A stretch of 18,285 nt of DNA from Candidatus Latescibacterota bacterium (GTDB taxonomy: Bacteria; JAAXHH01; JABIQT01), in assembly GCA_018667995.1 (NCBI GenBank), contig JABIQT010000027.1, positions 1-18,285 of the forward strand, read 5' to 3'. The notes under the pieces are model-generated. The model saw nothing but the letters and a program-made list of their open reading frames with translations. It made no database searches and was not told the DNA's origin. Below are positions 1 through 7,229 of the stretch, piece by piece (the stretch's first letter is position 1; every line of letters begins with the position of its first letter). The position numbers were made by a program, and so were the translations under genes.

Positions 1-1
1 G

Positions 2-64
2 CTCGAAGGAAAACAGTATTTGGTTCAAGATGGTGACGTGATGAACATCCGCTTCAACGTGTAA
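2..64 (+). CDS. ychF: Redox-regulated ATPase YchF, C-terminal end only
   Basis: The window opens inside this gene and shows only its last 20 codons before a TAA at 62-64. The final residues read VQDGDVMNIRFNV, which closely matches the highly conserved end of the TGS domain of YchF/OLA1 (usually ...DGDVMHFRFNV). YchF is an Obg-family P-loop ATPase that binds ribosomes and is a near-universal chromosomal housekeeping gene. Its presence here argues that the following initiator-like genes lie on the chromosome and not on a plasmid. Only 16 bases separate its stop from the next start, so co-transcription is likely. The identification rests on a short but distinctive tail. Confidence 0.85.
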   Translation, partial: LEGKQYLVQDGDVMNIRFNV

Positions 65-80
65 ATTCCTGGAAAAGACC

Positions 81-2486
81 ATGAGTGACGATTCCAAACT
101 TGAGGGTGTCCAAGGCGGTACGGATCGCCTATTGACAGCACTGACCGAAGGTGGAACACCATTTGGGCTCCTGCCGCTGTTCTCTCTGGATGACGAAGAC
201 CGACGACGTAAACACACTCTGAACTACGAGAAACAGATCACTCTCGATGCAGAGCAACTGGCCTTCAAATGGCAGGTCTCCGCCGATCCAAGTTACGGCT
301 TCCCCGATGCGTTTGACCGTAAAGTATTCAAGATCATTGAGGCGCTTGCTCTTCGTCCGGAGAAGCCGCTGAGGAATCCGGTCTTTTTCTCGCTTTACCA
401 GATATTACAGGTCCTGGACCTTCCCCCGTTTGGTATGCATTTCGCAAGAGTCAGATCCTCAATACAACGTATTGCAGCCCTCAAAATCCACACTCATTTT
501 ACGCGAGCTGGGACGGACAACGCGGATCTGCATTCTGAGACTTTCCATGTTTACAACGATGTCGTTTTCCAGGAAGAGGCTTTCGGCAATGATATTGGCG
601 CAGGCAATCATCAGTTGAATCTGGGCGAGTGGTATCTGGAAGGGCTCAATGAGGGTTTCATTCAGCCTATGGACCTTGGTCTCCTTGCGAGTATACCGGA
701 TCCCGTGAGCAACCGTCTTTGCGAGGTCTTACAGTGCAAATTTGCCGACAAGGGGACGAAGCGTGATATCGGGTGGCATGTCTCGTATTCAGATCTGTGC
801 CAGCTTCTGCCCATCAAGGAGGCGGGTTGGATTACAAATCCCCAGCGGCAACTGGACGGAATGCATGAAGAGTTGATCGCTTTAGATGTGCTGGACCGTG
901 TTGAGTGGGAGAAATCCAGCGCTGGATGGACGTTGGTTTATATACCAGGGCAGAATCGCACGGCTGATGCAGGGGAATCTGGAAAACCATCGCTCCAGGA
1001 ATCCGAATTAGAGAGCCCTGAGCAGAATCTTTCCGATGACTCGGAAGATTCCGGAGACATGGAGACCCCATTTCTATCCGATTCTACAGTACGTTCAGAA
1101 CTAGGAAATGAGCCACATCCGGAAAGCGACGCGACAGACGTCGAAGACGATGTTCCCCTACCCTCTGAGCAAATCAATATCGATGATCCTGAGGCCGATG
1201 CACCACCGCAGCAACCCCTTACCGATCAACAAGTCACGGGGAAGGATACTCTCGATAATACCGACGTCGATGATGATGTAGAATCCAACGATCAGCATGC
1301 TTCTCAGCGGGATGACATACCAGACGACCATTCGGTCCATGATTTGGTAACGGGTCTTGAAGAACAGGATGAAGTCAAAGAGGGAGACGACTACGCTGAG
1401 AGCGATGCTATGGAGAGTCCGTTGAATGAAGATTCCACTATTGAGCCAGATGAAGAATCCGAATACAGTTCATCTGAAAAGGGCACCTCTGACCCGAAAA
1501 CCAGCCCGGACGTGACCGGTGGAGCGGCCCTAGCTGAGAACCATTTACTTGACAGCGGTACAGGTGCACCCGATACTGATTCCGATGCCGATATTCAGGA
1601 CACGCTAGACACCGCAGTACCTCATGATGCTATCGAGAATTCTGGGATTGAGCAGTCGTCAGAAGACAACGGAAATTGTGGGACCGAACCAGCAGACGTC
1701 CCTGGACTGATTGACGATTGTGAGAAAGTGGAGGCGCCTGCAGACGAAGTACAACCGGTTACGGAACTTGCGCCGCAAGACATTTCAGCCGCAGGAGATA
1801 CCGAGAATCCGTATGTTAACACTCCGACCGGTGGCAGTGAATCAACTCCGGTCGATCAAACTGAGGAAGACGAAGCTATCCAGGGGGTACCACAGGAGAG
1901 TGAGATAGAGCTTGATCGCAAATACCAAATGCACCAGTATAGCGAGAAAGCAAACTTTGTCGACCCACCTGATACGAAGAGAACCAACGAAGTAGAATCG
2001 AATGAACACGACACAGGTGAACCTGTTTCCATAATCATAACGGAATCAAAAGGAGCCAAAATGTTGGAACGAAATGGCGATTATTCACTTTGTGATATCA
2101 AATTTCACATTGCCTGGACCACAAAAGCACGCGATCCTATACTGACCAACGGTGTCGGCACAAGATCGCGGGAACTCATTCGCGAGATCTGCGCAGTCCA
2201 TGATGCGCGCATCGTCAGTGGCCTTGTGGCACCGGACCACATACACATCGAAGTCGCCTGCCCGCCTACGGTCGCTCCTGGTGATCTTGTAAGCGATCTC
2301 AAGGAACGTACGCTGCAGACACTTATGGACGAATTTCCTGACCTCAAGCAGCAGTACTGGGGGCATGCGATTTGGTCCGTGGGTTACCTCTGCGTAACGA
2401 GTGGCGGCAATGCCGAAGAACAATTGCGTCAATATCTGGACGCTCAGCAGTCCGCCAAGGACGATGTATTCCAGGTGACGTCGTAA
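81..2486 (+). CDS. Replication-initiator-A-like protein fused through an acidic linker to a Y1 (IS200/IS605 TnpA-type) HUH transposase domain
   Basis: The protein has 801 residues in three parts. Residues ~25-293 resemble plasmid replication initiator A (RPA-type) proteins: a LPLFSL start, a YGFPDAFDRKVF segment, then predicted winged-helix-like stretches ending near LVYIPGQN. Residues ~296-660 form a long, apparently disordered linker very rich in Asp and Glu with few basic residues. Residues 661-801 align along their whole length with IS200/IS605 TnpA: a WTTKARDP motif near the start, the HUH pair H720-I-H722, LKERTLQ, FPDLKQQYWG, and a C-terminal helix with candidate nucleophile Y785 and Q789. 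The Y-x3-Q spacing matches the catalytic Tyr and third metal ligand of ISHp608 TnpA, so the domain looks intact. The ATG at 81 follows GGAAAAG. An internal AGGAG-ATG at 2051-2063 could produce the 141-residue TnpA domain alone. The next gene shares the N-terminal domain. The domain calls are strong; the function of the fusion is unknown. Single-strand DNA cleavage at sites bound by the initiator domain is an inference. Confidence 0.85.
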   Translation: MSDDSKLEGVQGGTDRLLTALTEGGTPFGLLPLFSLDDEDRRRKHTLNYEKQITLDAEQLAFKWQVSADPSYGFPDAFDRKVFKIIEALALRPEKPLRNPVFFSLYQILQVLDLPPFGMHFARVRSSIQRIAALKIHTHFTRAGTDNADLHSETFHVYNDVVFQEEAFGNDIGAGNHQLNLGEWYLEGLNEGFIQPMDLGLLASIPDPVSNRLCEVLQCKFADKGTKRDIGWHVSYSDLCQLLPIKEAGWITNPQRQLDGMHEELIALDVLDRVEWEKSSAGWTLVYIPGQNRTADAGESGKPSLQESELESPEQNLSDDSEDSGDMETPFLSDSTVRSELGNEPHPESDATDVEDDVPLPSEQINIDDPEADAPPQQPLTDQQVTGKDTLDNTDVDDDVESNDQHASQRDDIPDDHSVHDLVTGLEEQDEVKEGDDYAESDAMESPLNEDSTIEPDEESEYSSSEKGTSDPKTSPDVTGGAALAENHLLDSGTGAPDTDSDADIQDTLDTAVPHDAIENSGIEQSSEDNGNCGTEPADVPGLIDDCEKVEAPADEVQPVTELAPQDISAAGDTENPYVNTPTGGSESTPVDQTEEDEAIQGVPQESEIELDRKYQMHQYSEKANFVDPPDTKRTNEVESNEHDTGEPVSIIITESKGAKMLERNGDYSLCDIKFHIAWTTKARDPILTNGVGTRSRELIREICAVHDARIVSGLVAPDHIHIEVACPPTVAPGDLVSDLKERTLQTLMDEFPDLKQQYWGHAIWSVGYLCVTSGGNAEEQLRQYLDAQQSAKDDVFQVTS
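2051..2063 (+). promoter_or_regulatory. Internal ribosome binding site and ATG for a free Y1 transposase domain
   Basis: AGGAG at 2051-2055 lies five bases before an in-frame ATG at 2061, inside the fusion gene. The ATG corresponds to residue 661, exactly where ordinary IS200-type TnpA proteins begin relative to their first conserved strand. The product would have 141 residues, the usual length of a stand-alone TnpA. The sequence and spacing are seen directly; use of the site is inferred. It may be the original start of a transposase gene that became fused to the upstream frame. Confidence 0.55.
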
Positions 2487-2518
2487 GTCGGCCGGGCGGA
2501 TAACCCATCGAGGGTGGT

Positions 2519-4405
2519 ATGGTAACGGAAACTCGGCATGACGACAAGGAGACGTCGAGCTCTACACCATTCGTACTCTTCTCACCAGAAGAGACGACCC
2601 TCGCTGCCCTTCCCTTCTTCTCGACGGAGCCCAGCGATAGATCCAATATCTATCACCTCGACTACGAAACGAAGCTGGCGCATCACGACGTAAATGCCAC
2701 ATTACGGTGGAGGGTCTCCGCAGATCCGGTGTACGGGTATCCTGATCCTTTTGATCGCAAAGTCTTTAAGACTATAGAATATCTGGCTATCCAGCAAACG
2801 GGATTGCCCTTGCAGAATCCCGTCCGTATCTCACTGGAGCAGATCCTTGATCTCGTTGGACTAGCTCCTTTTCCAGCACACCTCGCTCGCCTTCGAGCCT
2901 CCATACGCAGAATCGCCGCGGTCACAGTGAGAAGCGATCTTACCTTTCTCACGGGACAGCGTACAGGACGATCCACGCAGACATTTCACGTCTACGACCG
3001 TGTGCTCTTCCGCGAAGCAACCCGCGACAGCACCTCCGAGGTACTTCAGAATCAGATCACATTCGGGGCCTGGTATCTCGAGAATATCAACCGACGATAC
3101 CTACGGCCTATTGATCTGCCCTTTTTCCGCGGTCTTCGAAACCCCATAGCAAGTCGGCTTTACGAGCTATTGACTGTTAAGTTCGAAACGGTACTCGAAC
3201 GTGAGTTAGCGGGGTGGCAAGTATCTTATCCGGTACTATGTGGCCTGTTGCCTATTCGACAAGCATTTCACGGACGCCAACGACAATTGGAGGCCTCACA
3301 TGAGGAGTTGGTTTCATCGGGCTTCGTTGCGGAGGTCTCATGGGAGAAGATCGATCGGACCTGGATGCTGCTGTACACGCCAGGACATCGGGCGAAGGCG
3401 CTGCAACAGAAGCAGATGCCAGATTTGGACTCCCGTCCAAAGCATCTGCCACCGCCCACAACCATAAACATATCGGAAGACAATTCGGAAGGCATTTCAA
3501 AGGAGTCACCCCAAGATCCCCCAAGGGCGAGTACGTTCAACCCGCCGGAGACGAAAGATATGAGCCAGAAGCAGCCACTTGATCTGGAGCAGTCTGATCA
3601 GGAGGTGCTTCTCTACTGGAAACTGACTGAACGACCATTTGACACCACCCCCAACCCAAAATTCTACTACAATAGCGGTCAGCACCAGGAAGCGTATTTC
3701 AAGATGCAGCATGCGGTCGCGACACAATCAGGAGCCATGCTATTGACCGGTGAGATCGGCTCAGGTAAAACGCTGCTGACACGGGCATTCATACACGGAC
3801 TGAATAGCGACCGATATGACGTGGCACTGCTGACGAACCCCCGTTGGGACGGGGTCGCACTGTTACGAGAGATACTATTTCAATTTGGGCAGGACGTGGA
3901 TACATCGGATAAGACAGAAATTCTACACAAAATCGAGGACATCTGGTTCAACACCTACACGGATGGCCGTCACACCGTCTTAATAATTGACGAGGCTCAG
4001 TTGATTGAGAATTATGAGACTTTCGAGGAATTGCGACTACTTCTGAATTTTCAGTTGGACGATCGCTACCTCATTACCCTCATTCTGGTGGGCCAGCCGG
4101 AACTAAATGCCCAGATAGACGCCATTCCGCAGTTTGAGCAGCGACTGGCATATCGGCACCACGTGTGCCCCTTGACCGAACTTGAGACGCGCGAATACAT
4201 TCGCCACCGACTTGAAATTGCAGGCACAACCGACAATCTATTCTTGAGAGAAAGCGCGAGTCGAATCTGTCAACTAACGCAGGGGATTCCCAGGCGGATC
4301 AACAGGCTCTGCAACATGTGTCTCTTAACGGGCTGGATGCGGAAGGCACAATCCATCGACGAAACTATTGTCGAGCATGCGGCCTCTCCCCACGGATCAT
4401 CTTGA
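2519..4405 (+). CDS. Replication-initiator-A-like protein fused to an ExeA/TniB-type AAA+ ATPase
   Basis: The protein has 628 residues. Residues ~17-290 are homologous to the N-terminal part of the upstream gene; shared anchors include RVSADPVYGYPDPFDRKVFK, FHVYDRV, the GAWYLE region and the QRQLEASHEEL region. A Pro/Ser/Glu-rich linker (~291-362) follows. Residues ~363-620 form an ExeA/GspA-like AAA+ module that opens with the family's typical YWKLTERPFDTTPNPKFYY. It has Walker A GEIGSGKT (411-418), Walker B VLIIDEAQ (487-494), a sensor-1-like VGQPEL (524-529), FEQRLAYR (539-546) with a possible arginine finger, and the sensor-2 region GIPRRINRLC (589-598). Related ATPases include ExeA of type II secretion and the transposition regulators TniB and TnsC. 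The neighbouring HUH fusion favours a DNA-processing role over secretion, but this is inference. It starts 32 bases after the upstream stop and ends seven bases before the convergent lpd stop. An internal GGAG-ATG near 3560 could yield a free 281-residue ATPase. Confidence 0.85.
   Translation: MVTETRHDDKETSSSTPFVLFSPEETTLAALPFFSTEPSDRSNIYHLDYETKLAHHDVNATLRWRVSADPVYGYPDPFDRKVFKTIEYLAIQQTGLPLQNPVRISLEQILDLVGLAPFPAHLARLRASIRRIAAVTVRSDLTFLTGQRTGRSTQTFHVYDRVLFREATRDSTSEVLQNQITFGAWYLENINRRYLRPIDLPFFRGLRNPIASRLYELLTVKFETVLERELAGWQVSYPVLCGLLPIRQAFHGRQRQLEASHEELVSSGFVAEVSWEKIDRTWMLLYTPGHRAKALQQKQMPDLDSRPKHLPPPTTINISEDNSEGISKESPQDPPRASTFNPPETKDMSQKQPLDLEQSDQEVLLYWKLTERPFDTTPNPKFYYNSGQHQEAYFKMQHAVATQSGAMLLTGEIGSGKTLLTRAFIHGLNSDRYDVALLTNPRWDGVALLREILFQFGQDVDTSDKTEILHKIEDIWFNTYTDGRHTVLIIDEAQLIENYETFEELRLLLNFQLDDRYLITLILVGQPELNAQIDAIPQFEQRLAYRHHVCPLTELETREYIRHRLEIAGTTDNLFLRESASRICQLTQGIPRRINRLCNMCLLTGWMRKAQSIDETIVEHAASPHGSS
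3547..3562 (+). promoter_or_regulatory. Possible internal ribosome binding site and ATG for a free ExeA-type ATPase
   Basis: GGAG at 3547-3550 precedes an in-frame ATG at 3560 by nine bases. The ATG is residue 348 of the fusion, just before the ExeA-type module (YWKLTERPF starts at residue 366). Initiation here would give a 281-residue ATPase, about the size of stand-alone ExeA-like proteins. The spacing is at the long end of the usual range, so this site is weaker than the equivalent one in the upstream gene. Confidence 0.35.
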
Positions 4406-4412
4406 GACACCG

Positions 4413-5831
4413 TTATTTGCGCTTGGGACTGTAAATATGGGTACTGAAACCGTAGTATGATTCGGCCGCTTCCATCATCGTCTCAGACAGCGTTGGATGA
4501 GGATGAATCGTCAACTGGAGGTCCGACGCAAGCGCAGCCATTTCTACTGCCAATGTCCCCTCAGCAATTAGTTCCCCGGCTCCTGGACCGACAATCCCAA
4601 CCCCCAGTATCCGATCGGTCTCGGGATCAACGATTAGCTTTGTCAGCCCCTCTTGCCGATCCAAGGTCATAGCCCTCCCTGATGCAGCCCAAGGAAAGCG
4701 TGCTACCTTGACCTCCCGTCCCTCTGACTTGGCCTGAGTTTCGGTCAACCCGCACCAGGCGAGCTCTGGATCAGTAAAGACAACTGCAGGAATCGCCGCT
4801 GGCTCAAAGGCGACTTTCGCACCACCTATAGACTCCGCCGCGACAATTCCCTCATGCGATGCTTTGTGAGCCAGCATCGGATCCCCTGAAATATCTCCTA
4901 TGGCATATATGGCCTGATCGGTGGTCCGTCGCTGGGCATCGACTTGAATAAACCCCTTCTCGGTCAACGCAACGCCGGTGTTCTCCAGACCAAGATCTCG
5001 TGTATTTGGTACTCTACCAACTGCCATGAGGACCTTCTCGAAAGTCTGTTCACGTTTTTCTGCATCCTTACCCTCAAAACTGGCTCTTATTCCACCGCGG
5101 GCTTTGACTAGTCCGGTTACGCTGGTGTTCAGGAGCACCTCGGCCATTTGTTCTCTGACACTTTTCGCCAGAACACCCACCAAGTTCGCATCCGCACCTG
5201 GCAGAAGATTTGGGGTCATCTCAACCACTGTTACTTTCGTCCCGAGCGCGGCATATACAGTACCGAGTTCCAATCCGATATAGCCACCACCAATCACCAG
5301 CAGGGTTTTTGGAATACTCTCAAGCGCCAAAGCCCCGGTGGAATCCATGAATCTCGGGCTATCGATGTAAAGCGATGGGATCATAACAGGTCGAGATCCA
5401 GTTGCAAGGATAGCATTGTCGAAGGAAAGCGATTTAGTCTCTCCTTCAATGCTTTCAATGTTCAACGAATTTGGTCCGCTAAACCGTGCTCGCCCTTGTA
5501 TCAAATCCACGTTTCGCTTTTTGCTGAGATCGCCTAAACCTTTTGTGAGGCGGCTTACGACACCATCCTTCCACTTCCGTACCTTGTCGATGTCAATCTC
5601 AGGCTCTCCGTACGAGACCCCCCAAGCTGCGGCCTCTCGTGTCTCGTTGATCACTTTTGCGACGTGTAGCAGGGCTTTCGATGGGATGCAGCCACGATAA
5701 AGACATACACCACCGGGATTTATCTCCGGATCGATCAATGTAACCTTCATACCAAGGTCTGCGGCCATAAAAGCCGCCGCATAGCCCCCAGGACCGCCAC
5801 CAATGACTGCAACGTGTTTCGGCTCGCTCAT
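4413..5831 (-). CDS. lpd: Dihydrolipoyl dehydrogenase (E3 of pyruvate dehydrogenase)
   Basis: This FAD flavoprotein reoxidises the dihydrolipoyl arms of the E2 subunit and passes electrons to NAD+. Numbered from the ATG at 5831 (472 residues), it has the FAD-binding GGGPGG at 11-16 and the redox disulfide C43-LYRG-C48 in a GGVCLYRGCIPSKALL context. A second Rossmann motif (VIGGGYIGLELG) binds NAD. The C-terminal HPHPTLSE carries the catalytic His-Glu pair H445/E450. Length and all key residues are those of a functional E3. A TTG at 5861 and an ATG at 5855 lie in frame upstream, but the ATG at 5831 begins at the usual MSEPKHVAVIGGG position and has GGAG nine bases before it, so I chose it. It is the last gene of aceE-aceF-lpd and converges on the initiator-like ATPase gene with a seven-base gap. 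Confidence 0.95.
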   Translation of the reverse strand: MSEPKHVAVIGGGPGGYAAAFMAADLGMKVTLIDPEINPGGVCLYRGCIPSKALLHVAKVINETREAAAWGVSYGEPEIDIDKVRKWKDGVVSRLTKGLGDLSKKRNVDLIQGRARFSGPNSLNIESIEGETKSLSFDNAILATGSRPVMIPSLYIDSPRFMDSTGALALESIPKTLLVIGGGYIGLELGTVYAALGTKVTVVEMTPNLLPGADANLVGVLAKSVREQMAEVLLNTSVTGLVKARGGIRASFEGKDAEKREQTFEKVLMAVGRVPNTRDLGLENTGVALTEKGFIQVDAQRRTTDQAIYAIGDISGDPMLAHKASHEGIVAAESIGGAKVAFEPAAIPAVVFTDPELAWCGLTETQAKSEGREVKVARFPWAASGRAMTLDRQEGLTKLIVDPETDRILGVGIVGPGAGELIAEGTLAVEMAALASDLQLTIHPHPTLSETMMEAAESYYGFSTHIYSPKRK

Positions 5832-5865
5832 ATTCCCATTCTCCAATGCCGGCATTTCCAATCTG

Positions 5866-7167
5866 TTAACCTTCCAAGCTCAACAGGAATGGCTGCTCGA
5901 AGGCCTCAATCAACCACTTCATAAACCTGGCACCATCGGCACCATCGATCAAACGGTGATCGTAAGATATCATCAATGGAAGACGCAGCCTAGGCTCAAA
6001 GGCGCCGTCGCGATAAACGGGTTCAATTCGTCCGCGGGCAAGACCCAGAATAGCCACGTCAGGGGCGTTGATTATAGGCGTAAAATACTCCCCCCCGAAA
6101 CCGCCCAGATTGGTCAACGTAAACGTACTTCCCTGCATATCCTCAAGTGACAGTTTGCGGTCTCTAGCCTTAGCGGCAATTTCGGCTAACTCGACGGTGA
6201 GGTCGATGATGCTCTTCTGGTCCACATCCCTTATAACCGGTACCACCAACCCTCGATCCGTATCCACGGCTACCCCAATGTGGTAGTAGCTCTTGTAGAC
6301 TATCTCCTGCCGTGCCATGTCTATACTGGCGTTGAAATTGGGGAACTTCTTCAATCCTGCCACCGCGAACTTCAGCGCGATCGCGGTCATCGTAAGTTTG
6401 CCCCCCTCAGCCTCAGCCCTAGGACCATACTTTTTACGTAGCGCCTCAAGATCAGTAATATCTGCCTTGTCGGCGTACGTCACATGGGGAATGCTCGTCC
6501 AGGCACGGCTCAAATGCGCTGCAGCAGCGCGCCGGAGATTCGTGACTGGTTCCCGTGTGATCGGACCCCATTTCTCAAAATCAGGTAGTGCAACCGCTGG
6601 GGCATGGATAGATGATCCCGCTACGGACGCCATATTGGCATTGAGATTTTTGGCGTGTAATTTCACATTTTCTATGGAGATACGCCCGGCAGCACCCGTG
6701 CCAGTCACTTGTCTGATGTCAATCCCGATCTCTCGGGCAAACCTCCGTACGGAGGGTGCGGCCGGAACGGTATTGGACGCCGGAGCGTCATGTGCTTCAT
6801 CAATTTCCCCTGTGGGCACTACCTGAGCGAAAACGACCTCGGAAGGTGGGACGGCTGGGGATTCATCGACGGCGACCGGTTCCGGATCTGATTGTGTTTG
6901 CGTAGTTTCTACAACTTGAACGTCGTCCCCGGTCACCTCTACAGTCAGAACGGGCTCGCCGACCACCGCCTGGTCGCCTTCCTTTACCAGCAATTCCTGG
7001 ACTACCCCTTGTACCGTTGAAGGTACTTCCAGCGTAGCTTTATCGGTCTCAATCTCGAGAACGGCCTGATCCTCGGCAATCGTATCGCCCACCGACACCA
7101 GAATTCCGACAATTGTCCCCGACTCTATGTTTTCACCCAGCGGGGGAAGGTTGAATGGTGTTGACAT
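5866..7167 (-). CDS. aceF: Dihydrolipoamide acetyltransferase (E2 of pyruvate dehydrogenase), single lipoyl domain
   Basis: E2 is the structural core of the complex and transfers the acetyl group to CoA. The 433-residue protein has one lipoyl domain (~1-80) with the lipoylated lysine K43 in IETDKATLEVPS. An acidic, Pro/Val-rich linker (~81-132) follows, then a peripheral-subunit-binding domain (~137-173, SVRRFAREIGIDIRQVTGTG...) and the catalytic domain (~200-433). The active-site motif DHRLIDGADG includes H404 and D408. E. coli AceF has three lipoyl domains, so this is a shorter but common variant. The ATG at 7167 has GGAG seven bases upstream. The stop lies 34 bases before the preferred lpd start, and the gene follows aceE after 62 bases, consistent with one operon. 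Confidence 0.95.
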   Translation of the reverse strand: MSTPFNLPPLGENIESGTIVGILVSVGDTIAEDQAVLEIETDKATLEVPSTVQGVVQELLVKEGDQAVVGEPVLTVEVTGDDVQVVETTQTQSDPEPVAVDESPAVPPSEVVFAQVVPTGEIDEAHDAPASNTVPAAPSVRRFAREIGIDIRQVTGTGAAGRISIENVKLHAKNLNANMASVAGSSIHAPAVALPDFEKWGPITREPVTNLRRAAAAHLSRAWTSIPHVTYADKADITDLEALRKKYGPRAEAEGGKLTMTAIALKFAVAGLKKFPNFNASIDMARQEIVYKSYYHIGVAVDTDRGLVVPVIRDVDQKSIIDLTVELAEIAAKARDRKLSLEDMQGSTFTLTNLGGFGGEYFTPIINAPDVAILGLARGRIEPVYRDGAFEPRLRLPLMISYDHRLIDGADGARFMKWLIEAFEQPFLLSLEG

Positions 7168-7229
7168 TGATTCGCTCCGTTTTCAGATAGGCAGAGACAA
7201 TAACACTCTACGGACAATTTCTGCATCTA

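Noticed and set aside
65-4412. A complete IS200/IS605 insertion sequence or a plasmid replication origin
   Set aside because: Only the transposase domain is visible. I found no paired end hairpins, no TnpB gene, no iterons and no AT-rich origin segment, though a systematic search was not possible by eye.
5832-5861. Ten extra N-terminal residues for lpd from a TTG at 5861 or an ATG at 5855
   Set aside because: The ATG at 5831 matches the usual start of E3 proteins and has GGAG nine bases upstream; the extension adds no conserved sequence.
6317-6826. 169-codon open frame on the plus strand
   Set aside because: It lies entirely opposite aceF, whose family motifs are unmistakable, and shows no motif of its own.
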